Source: Ilyomonas sp965247435
Lineage (GTDB): Bacteria; Bacteroidota; Bacteroidia; Chitinophagales; Chitinophagaceae
Reading direction: 5' to 3'
NCBI GenBank assembly: GCA_965247435.1
Contig: OZ252019.1
Span: forward strand, 3,844,001 to 3,908,000
Length of the DNA: 64,000 nt
Shown here piece after piece: positions 6,641 through 15,976 of this stretch. The position numbers and the translations under genes were made by a program. The notes beneath the pieces are model-generated. The model had not been told where the DNA came from. It worked only from the letters and a program-made list of their open reading frames with translations, and made no database searches. Within the stretch, counting starts at the first letter, position 1, and every line of letters starts with the position of its first letter.

Positions 6641-7864
6641 ATGAAAACATTGTTCTTAGTCTTGCTTACCATTTGCTGCCTGTCTGCCGCAGTAGCCCAG
6701 CCAAATAAATATGTTGGTACCAAAGGCGCCACTATTACCGCGCCGGATGGTGCTCCTTTTTACATAAAAGGCATTAACCTCGGCAACTGGCTGGTGCCCG
6801 AAGGCTATATGTTTGGCTTTACCAATACGGCTTCTGCACGGCTTATTAATGAAGCGCTGAGCGAACTGATTGGCCCTGCCGCCACCGATGCTTTCTGGAA
6901 GCGCTACCTGCAGGCCTACATTACAAAAGACGATATTCACTACATTAAATCCCTGGGGATGAATTCCATCCGCGTACCATTCAACTACCGCCTGTTTGCC
7001 CCTGAGCACTACATGGGCGCTGCCGATAGCAACCACGGCTTTCGCCTGCTGGATACACTGGTTAGCTGGTGCCGTGCAGAGAAGCTGTACATCCTGCTGG
7101 ATATGCACTGCGCACCGGGCGGACAAACGGGCGATAATATTGATGACGGCTTTGGCTACCCTTTTTTGTTTGACGATAGCGAAAGCCAGCAACTGACGAT
7201 CCGTATCTGGAAGCGCATTGCGCAGCACTACGCGACCGAGCCAATTATTATGGGGTATGATTTGTTGAACGAACCGATTGCGCACTATTTCGATACCGCG
7301 CATTTCAATCCCTTGCTGGAGCCGTTGTATAAAAAGATTACGGCCACTATCCGGCAGGAGGATACACATCACCTGCTATTTCTGGGCGGCGCGCAGTGGG
7401 ATTCTAACTTTCAACCCTTCGGCCGGCCGTTCGATGATAAGCTGGTTTATACATTTCATAAATACTGGACCGATACCACGCAAGCCGTTATACAACCGTA
7501 CCTCAATTTTCGGGATAAGTACAACGTGCCTATTTATGCAGGCGAAACAGGCGAGAATACAGATGCGTGGATTGCGGGCTTTAGAAGAACACTTGAAAAA
7601 GAAAACATCGGCTGGCATTTCTGGCCGTATAAAAAGCTGGCCAACGACCGGTGTATAGTAAGCATTGCTAAGCCGGCTTATTACGATAGTGTAATTACCT
7701 ATACGCAACAGGACCGCAGCTCTTTTGAGCAGATACGCAAGGCGCAGCCCGCAAGCAGGGCCGCGATACAAAAGGCGCTGAACGATTTTATTACTGCCTG
7801 CCGCTTTAGCCAATGCACACCCAACAAAGGCTATATACAAGCGCTTGGTTTAAAAGAAGAATAA
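6641..7864 (+). CDS. Secreted glycoside hydrolase family 5 (cellulase-like endoglycosidase)
   Basis: Retaining beta-glycosidase of the GH5 TIM-barrel family, likely acting on beta-glucan or beta-mannan outside the cytoplasm. A signal peptide covers residues 1-20, ending in AVAQ. Conserved features include INLGNWLVPEG near residue 45, IRVPFNYRLF near 110, the acid/base Glu in LLNEP (E211), HKYW near 273, and the nucleophile Glu in AGETGE (E302). At 407 residues it is a single catalytic domain without a carbohydrate-binding module or sorting domain. It is preceded by the hairpin-rich gap and followed by 306 non-coding bases (7865-8170) in which I see no clear signal. Substrate specificity within GH5 cannot be read directly. 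Confidence 0.92.
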   Translation: MKTLFLVLLTICCLSAAVAQPNKYVGTKGATITAPDGAPFYIKGINLGNWLVPEGYMFGFTNTASARLINEALSELIGPAATDAFWKRYLQAYITKDDIHYIKSLGMNSIRVPFNYRLFAPEHYMGAADSNHGFRLLDTLVSWCRAEKLYILLDMHCAPGGQTGDNIDDGFGYPFLFDDSESQQLTIRIWKRIAQHYATEPIIMGYDLLNEPIAHYFDTAHFNPLLEPLYKKITATIRQEDTHHLLFLGGAQWDSNFQPFGRPFDDKLVYTFHKYWTDTTQAVIQPYLNFRDKYNVPIYAGETGENTDAWIAGFRRTLEKENIGWHFWPYKKLANDRCIVSIAKPAYYDSVITYTQQDRSSFEQIRKAQPASRAAIQKALNDFITACRFSQCTPNKGYIQALGLKEE

Positions 7865-8170
7865 GCATTGCAAGAGATTTTTTGAAAGCGCTGTTGCTCC
7901 ATTTTTATGCAACCGTGCTGCCGGCATACAATTATCCGCAGAAAATTAAATTCTCCGGGGCAACCTTTTCCTGCCATACACGTATGCACATATAGTCTGC
8001 ACCTCTACTATAGCAAAAGCAAGGAAATAACAGTAGCAGCAAAAGACCAACCGTTTAGCAATAACAAACAATCCGGCACCGGCGCTGCATCTATACAGGC
8101 TTTCATTCGCACCATCCTGGTCATTACCGCGTATTCTTCATTTTACATAAACCAATCAATCACCAACCGT

Positions 8171-9052
8171 ATGAAAAAGTTCATCCCTTTGATCTTGCTC
8201 CTGTTCGTTGCTGCAGCACCTGCAGGCTTTGCAGCCGTTATTAAAATCCAGGTTTCCAATTTTCAGTTTACACCTAAAACGGTAAATGCAAAGGTGGGCG
8301 ACACCATTGTGTGGATGTGGAAAAACGGTGGCCATACTACTACCTCTTTGGGCATTCCGGCCGGCGCGATAGCCTGGGATGCTCCGATGAATTCGACACA
8401 CAAGAGGTTTAGCTACCGCGTAACCAAAACCGGCGTTTACAACTACGATTGCACCATTCATGCTCCTAATATGAAGGGCAAAATAAATGTGTCGGCCGCA
8501 CTTACGGCGGGCTTGCAAGACTTTTCCGTAAGCACAGACAACGGTAAACCCTTACTTGTATGGATAACAACCTTACCTGCCAACGGTGCATACTTCTCGG
8601 TGCAAAGAAGCACAGACGGCGACCAGTTTGCGGAGATTACAAAAGTAAACGCCGGCGCTGCCGGCCGCTATAGTTATACCGATAATGCTGGCCTGCACGA
8701 TAAATTTGTGTACTACCAGGTGGAAATGACAGATGCAAAAGGCAACCGGCAGCTATCGCCGGTACAATTGTTTACCAACACGGCAGCGGCGGCTAAATTA
8801 ATTACCAGCATTAGCCCCAACCCCATCAGCAATGCCGGCCACTTAATGCTGCAGTTTAATGCAGATAAGGAAGGCAGCATGCTGGTTAAATTATTTAATC
8901 AGAACGGAACCCTGATAAAGCAGGCCAACATGAGCGCCGTTAAAGGCCTGAATAACGGGCATTTCCATATAGGCAGTCTTTCGCCGGGCAGTTATTACAT
9001 CGTTTGCACACTTGGGGGAATAACAGAGAAGCACACTGTAATTGTAAAGTAG
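8171..9052 (+). CDS. Plastocyanin-like copper protein with C-terminal T9SS sorting domain
   Basis: A 293-residue secreted protein. A signal peptide (MKKFIPLILLLFVAAAPAGFA) is followed by a cupredoxin domain with type 1 copper ligands His55 (GGHTTT), Cys94, His97 and Met101 (YDCTIHAPNM). A beta-sandwich middle region follows, then a C-terminal domain beginning ISPNPISNAGHLMLQF and ending HTVIVK. The latter matches type A sorting domains that send proteins through the Por/type IX secretion system. The frame is open upstream to 7907, but the ATG at 8171 sits exactly before the signal peptide, so the longer start is rejected. It probably carries electrons or binds copper at the cell surface; the redox partner is unknown. 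Confidence 0.9.
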   Translation: MKKFIPLILLLFVAAAPAGFAAVIKIQVSNFQFTPKTVNAKVGDTIVWMWKNGGHTTTSLGIPAGAIAWDAPMNSTHKRFSYRVTKTGVYNYDCTIHAPNMKGKINVSAALTAGLQDFSVSTDNGKPLLVWITTLPANGAYFSVQRSTDGDQFAEITKVNAGAAGRYSYTDNAGLHDKFVYYQVEMTDAKGNRQLSPVQLFTNTAAAAKLITSISPNPISNAGHLMLQFNADKEGSMLVKLFNQNGTLIKQANMSAVKGLNNGHFHIGSLSPGSYYIVCTLGGITEKHTVIVK

Positions 9053-9080
9053 AATTGAAAATAGTATCAGGAAAAAGCTT

Positions 9081-9108
9081 AACGCCCGCGGCAAAAGCCG
9101 CGGGCGTT
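9081..9108. terminator. Bidirectional intrinsic terminator
   Basis: AACGCCCGCGGC and its exact complement form a 12-bp, very GC-rich stem with an AAAA loop. On the minus strand it is followed by AAGCTTTTTC. It lies between the convergent copper-protein gene and the GH39 gene and can serve both. Confidence 0.9.
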
Positions 9109-9196
9109 GTTGTATAAATGAAATAAGCGTTGATGGCAGCAACTGCTATTTATATCCTTGCCTTGCTAAAAGCTGTATCCGCATCTTGTAAAAATG

Positions 9197-10879
9197 TTAC
9201 CAGGCTAATTGCAGCAACTCCACGCCCTGCCGTTGTACAGATGCGTGCATAATAGTAGCTGCTGTTGTTGTTTGTAACCGCTCCGGTTTGCCGCTCCTTT
9301 GTAGTTGCCCGGCTGCCTGCAGGGCTTTTACTTGTGTATCCGTAAGTGATTGGGGCGAGCCTGCTTTCTTCCAGGCTTCATACGCGTTGCTATGGTCTTT
9401 GTCAATTATATACCGCGTAACTGTTATTGGCGAAGAAGGCAAACCTGCAATTGTTACATCTACAGATGCGGCGTCTCCGCTTTCGTCTTTATCGCCATAA
9501 TTCCAAAGCATTATGGTGGCGCTGTGTTTGTCTTTTGCTGCCAGCACGCCTACATCGGTTGTTTCGTTCCGGATGCTGGAATCTACTACCGTCTGCAAGT
9601 CGTACATCCGGTTGCTTTGCGCTGCTACCCTGTCGCCATTCATCATTCCATACATGCGAAAAACATTCAGTACCGGCTTGTCTATGCCATTGGTTGCCAG
9701 ATCGCGGAAGCCTGCAAACGGCGGCTGGTTTTCAAACTCAAAAGACCAGGAAACCGCGCCCGATAAGTTCTTGTTTAATGCATCCGACAAGGCATATATT
9801 CTGGCAAAAGAAGCAGCCGTATAGCTGGAATACATGGTACCGTTGCGATAGGCATTTTCGGGATTGGTAGCCATGCCGCAGGCAGCGCAGCCTTCGGGGT
9901 CGCACTCACCAATCACTACGGGCGTATTCTTTAATTCCGGATATTTATTGATAATGACAAGGTTATCGCGAATGTTTCGCAACTGCACGCCCATATTCAT
10001 TGTTACCTCCCCGTTTATAACCTTTGGCTGTCCCTTGGCATGAAACAAAACAACATCCAGCGGCGAGCCGATGGTGCCGGTTGCGTAGTTGGTATCCCGC
10101 AGGCAATGCTGCAGAAAAGCGTCTAAAAATTTAGAACCGCCGCCGGTAACATCTGCGCCGCCTATCCTTGCTGTTGGCAAAGCTTTTTTTACGCCGGCGG
10201 CTGCATAATCGTACAGTTTAAAAAGCTCCGCTTGTGTGCCCTTCCAGTAAGCGCCATCCGGCTCGTTCCATACTTCCCAGTACCAGCTTTCCACTTCTGT
10301 CTGGCCCCACTTAGCTACGCAATGCGCTACCCACTGATATACTAACTCTTCCCACTTGGTATAGTCTTTTGGCGGGTACGCCCAGCCGGTTATTATCCGG
10401 TCGTATGGCAGGCCCGGCTTCCAGTCGTGCTGGTAAGGTTCAGGATGCGTGGACAACGCTTTGGGCATAAAACCGATCTGCGCCAGCGGCTTCATGCCAC
10501 GTTTAATATACGTATCAAAGATGCTGTCTGCAATGCGCCAGTTGTAAATAGGATTGCCGCTGGCATCTTCGGTGTACATATTGGTGGAGCCCCATTTTAA
10601 AGAAGGCGTACCATCACCGGTGGTCATCAGGTTGTGCGTGCGTACATACACCGGCACGGGACTCAATGCAGCCAGTTCGCTCAGCAGTTTCCGGCCGTCT
10701 TTCATGTAGGTATAGTTGGGCTCGTCATAGCCAAACCATGCCCATACCGGCTTCATTCGACCAATCGTTTTATTTAAATCAACGGTTACCTGCACCGGCT
10801 GCGAAATATCCTGCTGCGCCTTGCTGTTGTAGCTAACCATCAATAAAATCCAAAGAAGTGAACAACTGTATCGCCGCAT
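9197..10879 (-). CDS. Glycoside hydrolase family 39 (beta-xylosidase-like)
   Basis: Retaining glycosidase of about 560 residues. The ATG at 10879 is chosen because it begins a signal peptide (MRRYSCSLLWILLMVSYNSKA); the frame is open to 11026 but that start would overlap the upstream gene. The acid/base is in WEVWNEPDG (E206) and the nucleophile in VVIGECDPEG (E325), as in GH39 xylosidases. The C-terminal 150 residues form a beta-sandwich with TIMLWNYGDKDE, usual for the family. The gene is 52 bp downstream of the GH130 gene and likely co-transcribed with it. Its partner suggests a mixed hemicellulose or host-glycan substrate. The xylosidase label is by family; some GH39 members act on iduronic acid or other sugars. 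Confidence 0.85.
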   Translation of the reverse strand: MRRYSCSLLWILLMVSYNSKAQQDISQPVQVTVDLNKTIGRMKPVWAWFGYDEPNYTYMKDGRKLLSELAALSPVPVYVRTHNLMTTGDGTPSLKWGSTNMYTEDASGNPIYNWRIADSIFDTYIKRGMKPLAQIGFMPKALSTHPEPYQHDWKPGLPYDRIITGWAYPPKDYTKWEELVYQWVAHCVAKWGQTEVESWYWEVWNEPDGAYWKGTQAELFKLYDYAAAGVKKALPTARIGGADVTGGGSKFLDAFLQHCLRDTNYATGTIGSPLDVVLFHAKGQPKVINGEVTMNMGVQLRNIRDNLVIINKYPELKNTPVVIGECDPEGCAACGMATNPENAYRNGTMYSSYTAASFARIYALSDALNKNLSGAVSWSFEFENQPPFAGFRDLATNGIDKPVLNVFRMYGMMNGDRVAAQSNRMYDLQTVVDSSIRNETTDVGVLAAKDKHSATIMLWNYGDKDESGDAASVDVTIAGLPSSPITVTRYIIDKDHSNAYEAWKKAGSPQSLTDTQVKALQAAGQLQRSGKPERLQTTTAATIMHASVQRQGVELLQLAW

Positions 10880-10931
10880 AAGCAAGTATAATTGGAGGAA
10901 AAGAATAAGTATAATGCAGTAAAGGAGCCAG

Positions 10932-12101
10932 CTATTTAACCGCCACTGCAATCTTGGAATCGGCGGTGCCGTAGTATAAAAAGTATTTGCCCTTGTACTG
11001 CGCAAGCCCTTCGATAAAACAAACATTGTTTACCTCGCCGGTAAGCTCGTAGGGCTGCTCCGGCTTCATAAAATAATGATCGAGCCGCTGTATTATTTTC
11101 GTAGGATCATTTTTATCCAGCAAAACCTGCCCGGCAGTATAGGTGCCTTCTTTAAGGCTGGTATCGCCATCCGGCGGCATCCGGCGGCTGTTGTATAGGA
11201 GCAGAATTCCTTTATCCGTAAGCATTGCCGGTGGCCCCGATTCTACAAGGTCGTTATCAAAAAAACGGTCTCTTGTAGGTATTACAATTTTAAGATGGGG
11301 CACAGCAAGGGCCACGCCTTTCAGTGCCGTTAATGGTTTTTCGCCTTCCTGCATTTCTACCGGTGTCCAGTTAATTAAGTCGGCTGATGTTGCCGCCCAG
11401 ATAAATAAATCGCCCCAGTACATCCAGTACTTTCCACCGATTTTTACAGCCGTTATTTTACCCCCTTTATAAGTTGACACAATAGCGCCCGATTTGCTCC
11501 AGGCGTTAAGATATTTACCACCATACGCTTTGGCAAACACAGATCCTTTCTTTGTCCAGTGTATCAGGTCCGGGGAAGTAGCAATAAGGAGGCGTGCCGT
11601 TTTACCGTCGTACGCAGTATATGTCATGTAGTACGTGCCGGCGCTGTCCTGTACCAGCCGCGGGTCTTCGCAGCCGCCCTGCCATTCCCATTTTTTGTAC
11701 AAATCATTTTGCGGGTACAATACAGGCGTTGCATAGCGGGTAAAATGAATGCCATCCACACTTGCAGCCAGCCCGATGCGCGAAGTGCCCGAAGGCTTGC
11801 CGATGCTGTCCTGCGCACGGTACAGCATAAACAAGGTATCGTTGCGCACGGCAATAGCCGGGTTAAAAACGTTCTTTGCTTCCCAGCCGGTTTGTTTGCC
11901 GGTAACCGGATCAATAAATATATTGCCGCCGGGCGCGAGTATCGGGTTCAAACTATCTATTTTAGTAAAGGGCAGTAACGCCCACGAATCGCTGTCTGCC
12001 TTGCCGGAGCCGGTCTCTGGAGAAGTGGCTGCGGTATTGTTGACCGATGATTTACAGGCATACAACAAAAAGAGCAGGAGCAGGCAGGAAAGATTTTTCA
12101 T
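10932..12101 (-). CDS. GH130-like glycoside phosphorylase/hydrolase, lipoprotein
   Basis: Five-bladed beta-propeller enzyme resembling GH130, which acts on beta-mannosides by phosphorolysis or hydrolysis. The ATG at 12101 begins a lipoprotein signal peptide (LLLLFLLYAC, lipidated Cys at 16), so the protein is probably outer-membrane or periplasmic. Motifs include NVFNPAIAV near residue 78, GGCEDPRL at 142-149 and ESGPPAMLTDKGILLLYNSR later, the usual GH130 set. A lipidated, exported form fits hydrolytic rather than phosphorolytic members, since inorganic phosphate is scarce outside the cell; this is inference. The gene precedes the GH39 gene on the same strand and probably forms a two-gene operon. 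Confidence 0.85.
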   Translation of the reverse strand: MKNLSCLLLLFLLYACKSSVNNTAATSPETGSGKADSDSWALLPFTKIDSLNPILAPGGNIFIDPVTGKQTGWEAKNVFNPAIAVRNDTLFMLYRAQDSIGKPSGTSRIGLAASVDGIHFTRYATPVLYPQNDLYKKWEWQGGCEDPRLVQDSAGTYYMTYTAYDGKTARLLIATSPDLIHWTKKGSVFAKAYGGKYLNAWSKSGAIVSTYKGGKITAVKIGGKYWMYWGDLFIWAATSADLINWTPVEMQEGEKPLTALKGVALAVPHLKIVIPTRDRFFDNDLVESGPPAMLTDKGILLLYNSRRMPPDGDTSLKEGTYTAGQVLLDKNDPTKIIQRLDHYFMKPEQPYELTGEVNNVCFIEGLAQYKGKYFLYYGTADSKIAVAVK

Positions 12102-12231
12102 GGGAGAGCATTTAATAGAGCGATGACACTTATGCAAAGATTGATTATTTCCAGTCATTAACTTGGTAAACCGCAGTGCACTAAAATTTGCTTCTGTTTC
12201 CTGTCATTGCAACGCTTTACGGCAAAAACAC

Positions 12232-14238
12232 TTATTGCGCGGTCTTATTGTACTTCGCTTTTACGCCATCCAGCAGGCTGATGAATTTTTCAACAGAAGG
12301 ATTGTAACCATAGCCGTCATTCACTAATCGCTGCTCATTACCATCTAAGAAAAAATAAAACGGCTGCGTGTTGGCTTTATAATAGGTTACCTGCCGGTCG
12401 GCATTTAAATTGCCTAATGTTTCTATCTTTTTGTTCAACGCTTTAGAAAGGTACTGTTCGTTTTCCGGCAGGTCAATCTGCGTTACATCCACATACAAGG
12501 ATACAATTACAAAGTCGTCTTTCAGCCTTTTCATTACTTCGCTGTTGCTCCACACCTGCCCTTCCATTTTACGGCAGTTTACGCAGTTGATCCCGGTAAA
12601 ATCGAGCATCAGCGGCTTGTGCAAGGTGCGTGCTGCAGCTAAGGCTTCCTTGTAATCATAATAGATTTCCATCCCATATTTAGTTACTACTTCCGGCTCG
12701 TAAATCTTCATCCGGTCCAGGTATTTTACCGGGTGCGGTGCAGCATGATCTTTTACAACAGAAAAATTATTGTTAGCCCCGCCTGCCGAAGCATTAAAAT
12801 CCTGCGTACCCATAGGCGGCACAAAAGCGCTGATACCTTTTAGCGGCGCCCCCCATAAGCCGGGCACCATATACACGGCAAACGTAAGCGCAGCCATAGC
12901 AAACAACAACCTGGGAATACTGATATATGGCAAGCCCGAGTCGTTGGCCGGCAATTCCGAATCGAGATGAAACTTAAGTTTGCCCAACAGGTAAAACCCC
13001 AGCAGGAAAAAGATGACGATCCATAAACTCAGGAACACTTCGCGGTCCAGCAGCCGCCAGCCTTTGGATAAATCGGCATTGGATAAAAACTTTAATGCCA
13101 ATGCCAGCTCGATAAAACCCAGCGTCACCTTTACCGCATTAAGCCAGCCGCCCGATTTACCCAAGACATTCAGCATACCCGGGAACAAGGCGAATAACGC
13201 AAAGGGTAATGCTAATGCCAGCGAAAACCCGAACATACCGATCAGTGGTCCATATACACTTCCGTTGAAGGCTAATACCAACAAAGAGCCGATGACCGGG
13301 CCGGTGCAGGAAAAGGAAACAATAACAAGTGTAAGCGCCATGAAGAAGATACCGGCAAAATTGTGCATACCTGCTTTGGTATCGGCGCCGGTAGACCACG
13401 AAGAGGGCAGATTGATCTCGAAAGCACCTAAAAAAGAAATACCAAAAATAAAGAACAGGCCGAAAAAGATAAGATTGGCAATCCAGTTCGTCGCCAGGTT
13501 ATTAAGCGCAGCCGGGCCAAAAATAAGGGAGGCTAAAAAGCCCAGCAAGGTGAAAATAATAACGATGGAAGAAGAATACAGGAACGCGTTTTTAATGCCG
13601 GCGCTTCTTGTTTTACTCCGTTTGGTGAAGAAGCTGACCGTAACCGGTATCATGGAAAAAATACATGGTGTAAACAGGGCAATCAAGCCGCTGCCAAAGG
13701 CTGAAAAGAAGATAAACCAAAGCGAGCTCTGTGCAGTGCTGCCCCCGCCAGGCAGCGTTGACATAATGGTTGCCCGTTGTGGCTGAATATAAAATTTAAA
13801 AGGCGCTTCTTCCGGCTTATATTCATCACCGGACTTGTACATATAAGCTATGGTGCCTTTCATCACAAAACTATCGGCCGGTTGTGCCTTTACCGTCTGC
13901 TGCCATACTACCGAATCGGTGAAATATTTTACCTGCGTACTAAATACCGTATCATTTTCTGTTTGCAATTTTCCCCTTTCTTCGACTGTATGTACCAGGT
14001 ATTTACTTACCGTACTATCAAATGTTACGGAGGACGAAGGAACATCTGCAGCCATATTATTGATAGAATACAATTTAACACCCGGTTGTATAATTGCTTT
14101 TGCTGACAGCACCGTTTCGCTATCGTTTATCCTTGTTTTACTATAAATAAATTTTACGGGAGTGCTGCCCTGCCCCTGTGCATTGAACGTAAAAACTGTA
14201 ATCAGTATATAAATACAAAGCCAGACCGGTTTTTTCAT
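12232..14238 (-). CDS. DsbD-like thiol:disulfide interchange protein
   Basis: Membrane protein that passes electrons from cytoplasmic thioredoxin to the periplasm. All three DsbD parts are present in 668 residues: a signal peptide and an N-terminal beta-rich domain, a central CcdA-like membrane domain with eight predicted segments and the two redox cysteines (FTPCIFSMIP and SFSCTGPVIG), and a C-terminal thioredoxin domain with NCVNC (C552, C555). The N-terminal domain is of the Bacteroidota form, without an obvious Cys pair. The gene is divergent from the esterase gene at 14322, with 83 bp between them. It stands 130 bp upstream of the GH130 gene, so co-transcription is possible but not certain. 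Confidence 0.92.
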   Translation of the reverse strand: MKKPVWLCIYILITVFTFNAQGQGSTPVKFIYSKTRINDSETVLSAKAIIQPGVKLYSINNMAADVPSSSVTFDSTVSKYLVHTVEERGKLQTENDTVFSTQVKYFTDSVVWQQTVKAQPADSFVMKGTIAYMYKSGDEYKPEEAPFKFYIQPQRATIMSTLPGGGSTAQSSLWFIFFSAFGSGLIALFTPCIFSMIPVTVSFFTKRSKTRSAGIKNAFLYSSSIVIIFTLLGFLASLIFGPAALNNLATNWIANLIFFGLFFIFGISFLGAFEINLPSSWSTGADTKAGMHNFAGIFFMALTLVIVSFSCTGPVIGSLLVLAFNGSVYGPLIGMFGFSLALALPFALFALFPGMLNVLGKSGGWLNAVKVTLGFIELALALKFLSNADLSKGWRLLDREVFLSLWIVIFFLLGFYLLGKLKFHLDSELPANDSGLPYISIPRLLFAMAALTFAVYMVPGLWGAPLKGISAFVPPMGTQDFNASAGGANNNFSVVKDHAAPHPVKYLDRMKIYEPEVVTKYGMEIYYDYKEALAAARTLHKPLMLDFTGINCVNCRKMEGQVWSNSEVMKRLKDDFVIVSLYVDVTQIDLPENEQYLSKALNKKIETLGNLNADRQVTYYKANTQPFYFFLDGNEQRLVNDGYGYNPSVEKFISLLDGVKAKYNKTAQ

Positions 14239-14281
14239 TTTAAAAGCTTGCGTATAAAATCGGATAACCCATTATAAACGT

Positions 14282-14289
14282 CAAATGTA
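14282..14289 (-). promoter_or_regulatory. Possible Bacteroidota-type -7 box for the dsbD-like gene
   Basis: TACATTTG on the minus strand matches TAnnTTTG, the -7 consensus of Bacteroidota housekeeping promoters, 44 bp from the ATG. The expected TTTG near -33 is only approximated (TTCG), so this is a weak call. Confidence 0.35.
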
Positions 14290-14321
14290 ATTCGTTACTT
14301 TTACTTTAAAAACGAACCCTT

Positions 14322-15857
14322 ATGAAATCGGCAACAACCACTGTCCTATTGTTGTTTTCCCTATTCATTTTTAACAGTTGCCAAAAAACATCGCCGGAGC
14401 AAAATGCAGGCGATAGTGATCAACTGAACAGCACCATTACAACAGAAACCAACGCAACTGCCGCTGTCTTCAGCGTATCCCGCGTTTTTGACAATAACAT
14501 GGTGATACAGCGCGACAAGCCCGCCTCCGTTTGGGGTACAGCGCCTGCCGGACATACCATCAGCGTAAAGGCAACCTGGAATAACTCAACATTTACCACT
14601 GTTAGCGACGGGGTAAGTCACTGGCGGGTAATGATCCCCGCTGCGCCAGCCAACACAAATCCGCAGCAATTAACCGTAACGGATAATAGTGCGAGCCCAA
14701 TAACTTTTAACAACATACTTATCGGGGATGTGTGGATCTGCAGTGGCCAGTCCAACATGGTAATGCCGGTAGATTCGGTTAGTCCGCCTTACAACGGCTA
14801 CGAAGGCGTAACCGATTATCAGCAGGAGATCGCTGCTGCCAACTGGCCGCTCCTTAGAGTTACAAGCTTGCAAACCGATTATGAGTCTAAACCGCTTTAC
14901 AATCTTAGCTATCCGGCTGCCTGGTCTTCCTGCGATCCGAATACGGTGAAAGCATACAGCGCCGTGGCTTATTTTTTCGGCAGAAAATTATTGACTTCGC
15001 TTAACGTGCCTATTGGCCTTGTGGTATCGGCAGTTGGCGGCACTTCGTGCGAATGGTGGACTAATAAGCAACAGATAGATGCTAATCCGGTATTAAGCGG
15101 TTATTACACAGATTATCGCAATTCGCAATTGTATAATGGTATGATTAATCCTTTAAGGCTGATGTCTGTTAAAGGCTTTATCTGGTACCAGGGCGAAAAC
15201 AACCGGTCGGACAGGCCGGTTAGTAATTATACAACCTTAAACAGCGCTATGATAAAGGGCTGGCGAAACCAGTTTGGCCAGGGCACACTGCCGTTTTACT
15301 TCGTACAGATGACTCCGTTTGATGTTAACTGGGATAAATACAGCGAGCCCAGAGATAACGATTATGCATTTTTCAGGGAGGCACAGGCCAAAGTGCGCAA
15401 CGTAATTAATACGGGCATGGCCGTAACAATGGATGTAGGAGACCTTAAACGCATCCATCCAAAGAATAAAAAACCGGTAGGCGAGCGGCTTGCTGCATTA
15501 GCGCTGCATAAGACTTACGGAATTGCGGTAGCAGATGCAGGCCCGCAATATGTATCGTACACGAAAAATAATTATACCGCTACTATTAATTTTGTTGCCG
15601 GCACTGCCAATGGTTTAACCACAGTGAACAACGCCGCATTAGGCCAGTACTTTTTTGTTGCGGGAGCCGATAGCATATTACGGCAGGCAACTGCAGTTAT
15701 CAGCGGCAGTAAAATAACAGTAACGGCACCGGCAGAAATGCCATTGCCCATTATAGCAGTGCGCTATGCCTTCACAAACTACCCGGTTGGCGCCAACCTG
15801 CAGAATGATGCGGGATTGCCGGCGGAGCCTTTCCGGACAGACAAATGGCCGCAGTAG
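14322..15857 (+). CDS. Sialate O-acetylesterase-like SGNH hydrolase, lipoprotein
   Basis: Carbohydrate esterase that removes O-acetyl groups from sugars, often sialic acids or hemicellulose decorations. A lipoprotein signal (LLLFSLFIFNSC, Cys20) places it on the outer membrane or in the periplasm. The catalytic block GDVWICSGQSNM has the nucleophile Ser144; the oxyanion region follows with VSAVGGTSCEWW and IWYQGENN; the His-containing block is DLKRIHPKNKKPVGERLA. A beta-sandwich segment comes before the catalytic domain, as in NanS-like and SIAE-like enzymes. At 511 residues it has normal family length. It is divergent from dsbD and ends at a strong terminator. No sialic-acid catabolic genes adjoin, so substrate is open. 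Confidence 0.88.
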   Translation: MKSATTTVLLLFSLFIFNSCQKTSPEQNAGDSDQLNSTITTETNATAAVFSVSRVFDNNMVIQRDKPASVWGTAPAGHTISVKATWNNSTFTTVSDGVSHWRVMIPAAPANTNPQQLTVTDNSASPITFNNILIGDVWICSGQSNMVMPVDSVSPPYNGYEGVTDYQQEIAAANWPLLRVTSLQTDYESKPLYNLSYPAAWSSCDPNTVKAYSAVAYFFGRKLLTSLNVPIGLVVSAVGGTSCEWWTNKQQIDANPVLSGYYTDYRNSQLYNGMINPLRLMSVKGFIWYQGENNRSDRPVSNYTTLNSAMIKGWRNQFGQGTLPFYFVQMTPFDVNWDKYSEPRDNDYAFFREAQAKVRNVINTGMAVTMDVGDLKRIHPKNKKPVGERLAALALHKTYGIAVADAGPQYVSYTKNNYTATINFVAGTANGLTTVNNAALGQYFFVAGADSILRQATAVISGSKITVTAPAEMPLPIIAVRYAFTNYPVGANLQNDAGLPAEPFRTDKWPQ

Positions 15858-15880
15858 CTATAAAAATATTTACTTAAACA

Positions 15881-15914
15881 AAAAAGCTATATAACTTGAA
15901 TTATATAGCTTTTT
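15881..15914. terminator. Bidirectional intrinsic terminator
   Basis: AAAAAGCTATATAA and its exact complement form a 14-bp stem around CTTGAA, giving A/T tails on both strands. It ends the plus-strand esterase gene and can also end the minus-strand acyltransferase gene. Confidence 0.88.
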
Positions 15915-15976
15915 GCTTTATGGTAGTGTTACTAATATCAGTAATATAAGTTTGGTTGAGCAGCAGTAAAATATAT

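Noticed and set aside
6656..7372. 238-residue antisense ORF inside the GH5 gene
   Set aside because: Opposite-strand shadow of a well-supported gene with intact catalytic motifs.
7907..8170. N-terminal extension of the copper protein
   Set aside because: The signal peptide starts exactly at the ATG at 8171; the extra 88 residues are low-complexity translation of a leader.
13013..13786. 257-residue antisense ORF inside the DsbD-like gene
   Set aside because: Shadow of membrane-helix codons; the sense strand has all DsbD motifs.
6641..15857. A classical polysaccharide-utilisation locus
   Set aside because: GH5, GH39, GH130 and esterase genes are present, but no SusC/SusD pair or hybrid two-component/ECF regulator, and strands alternate.
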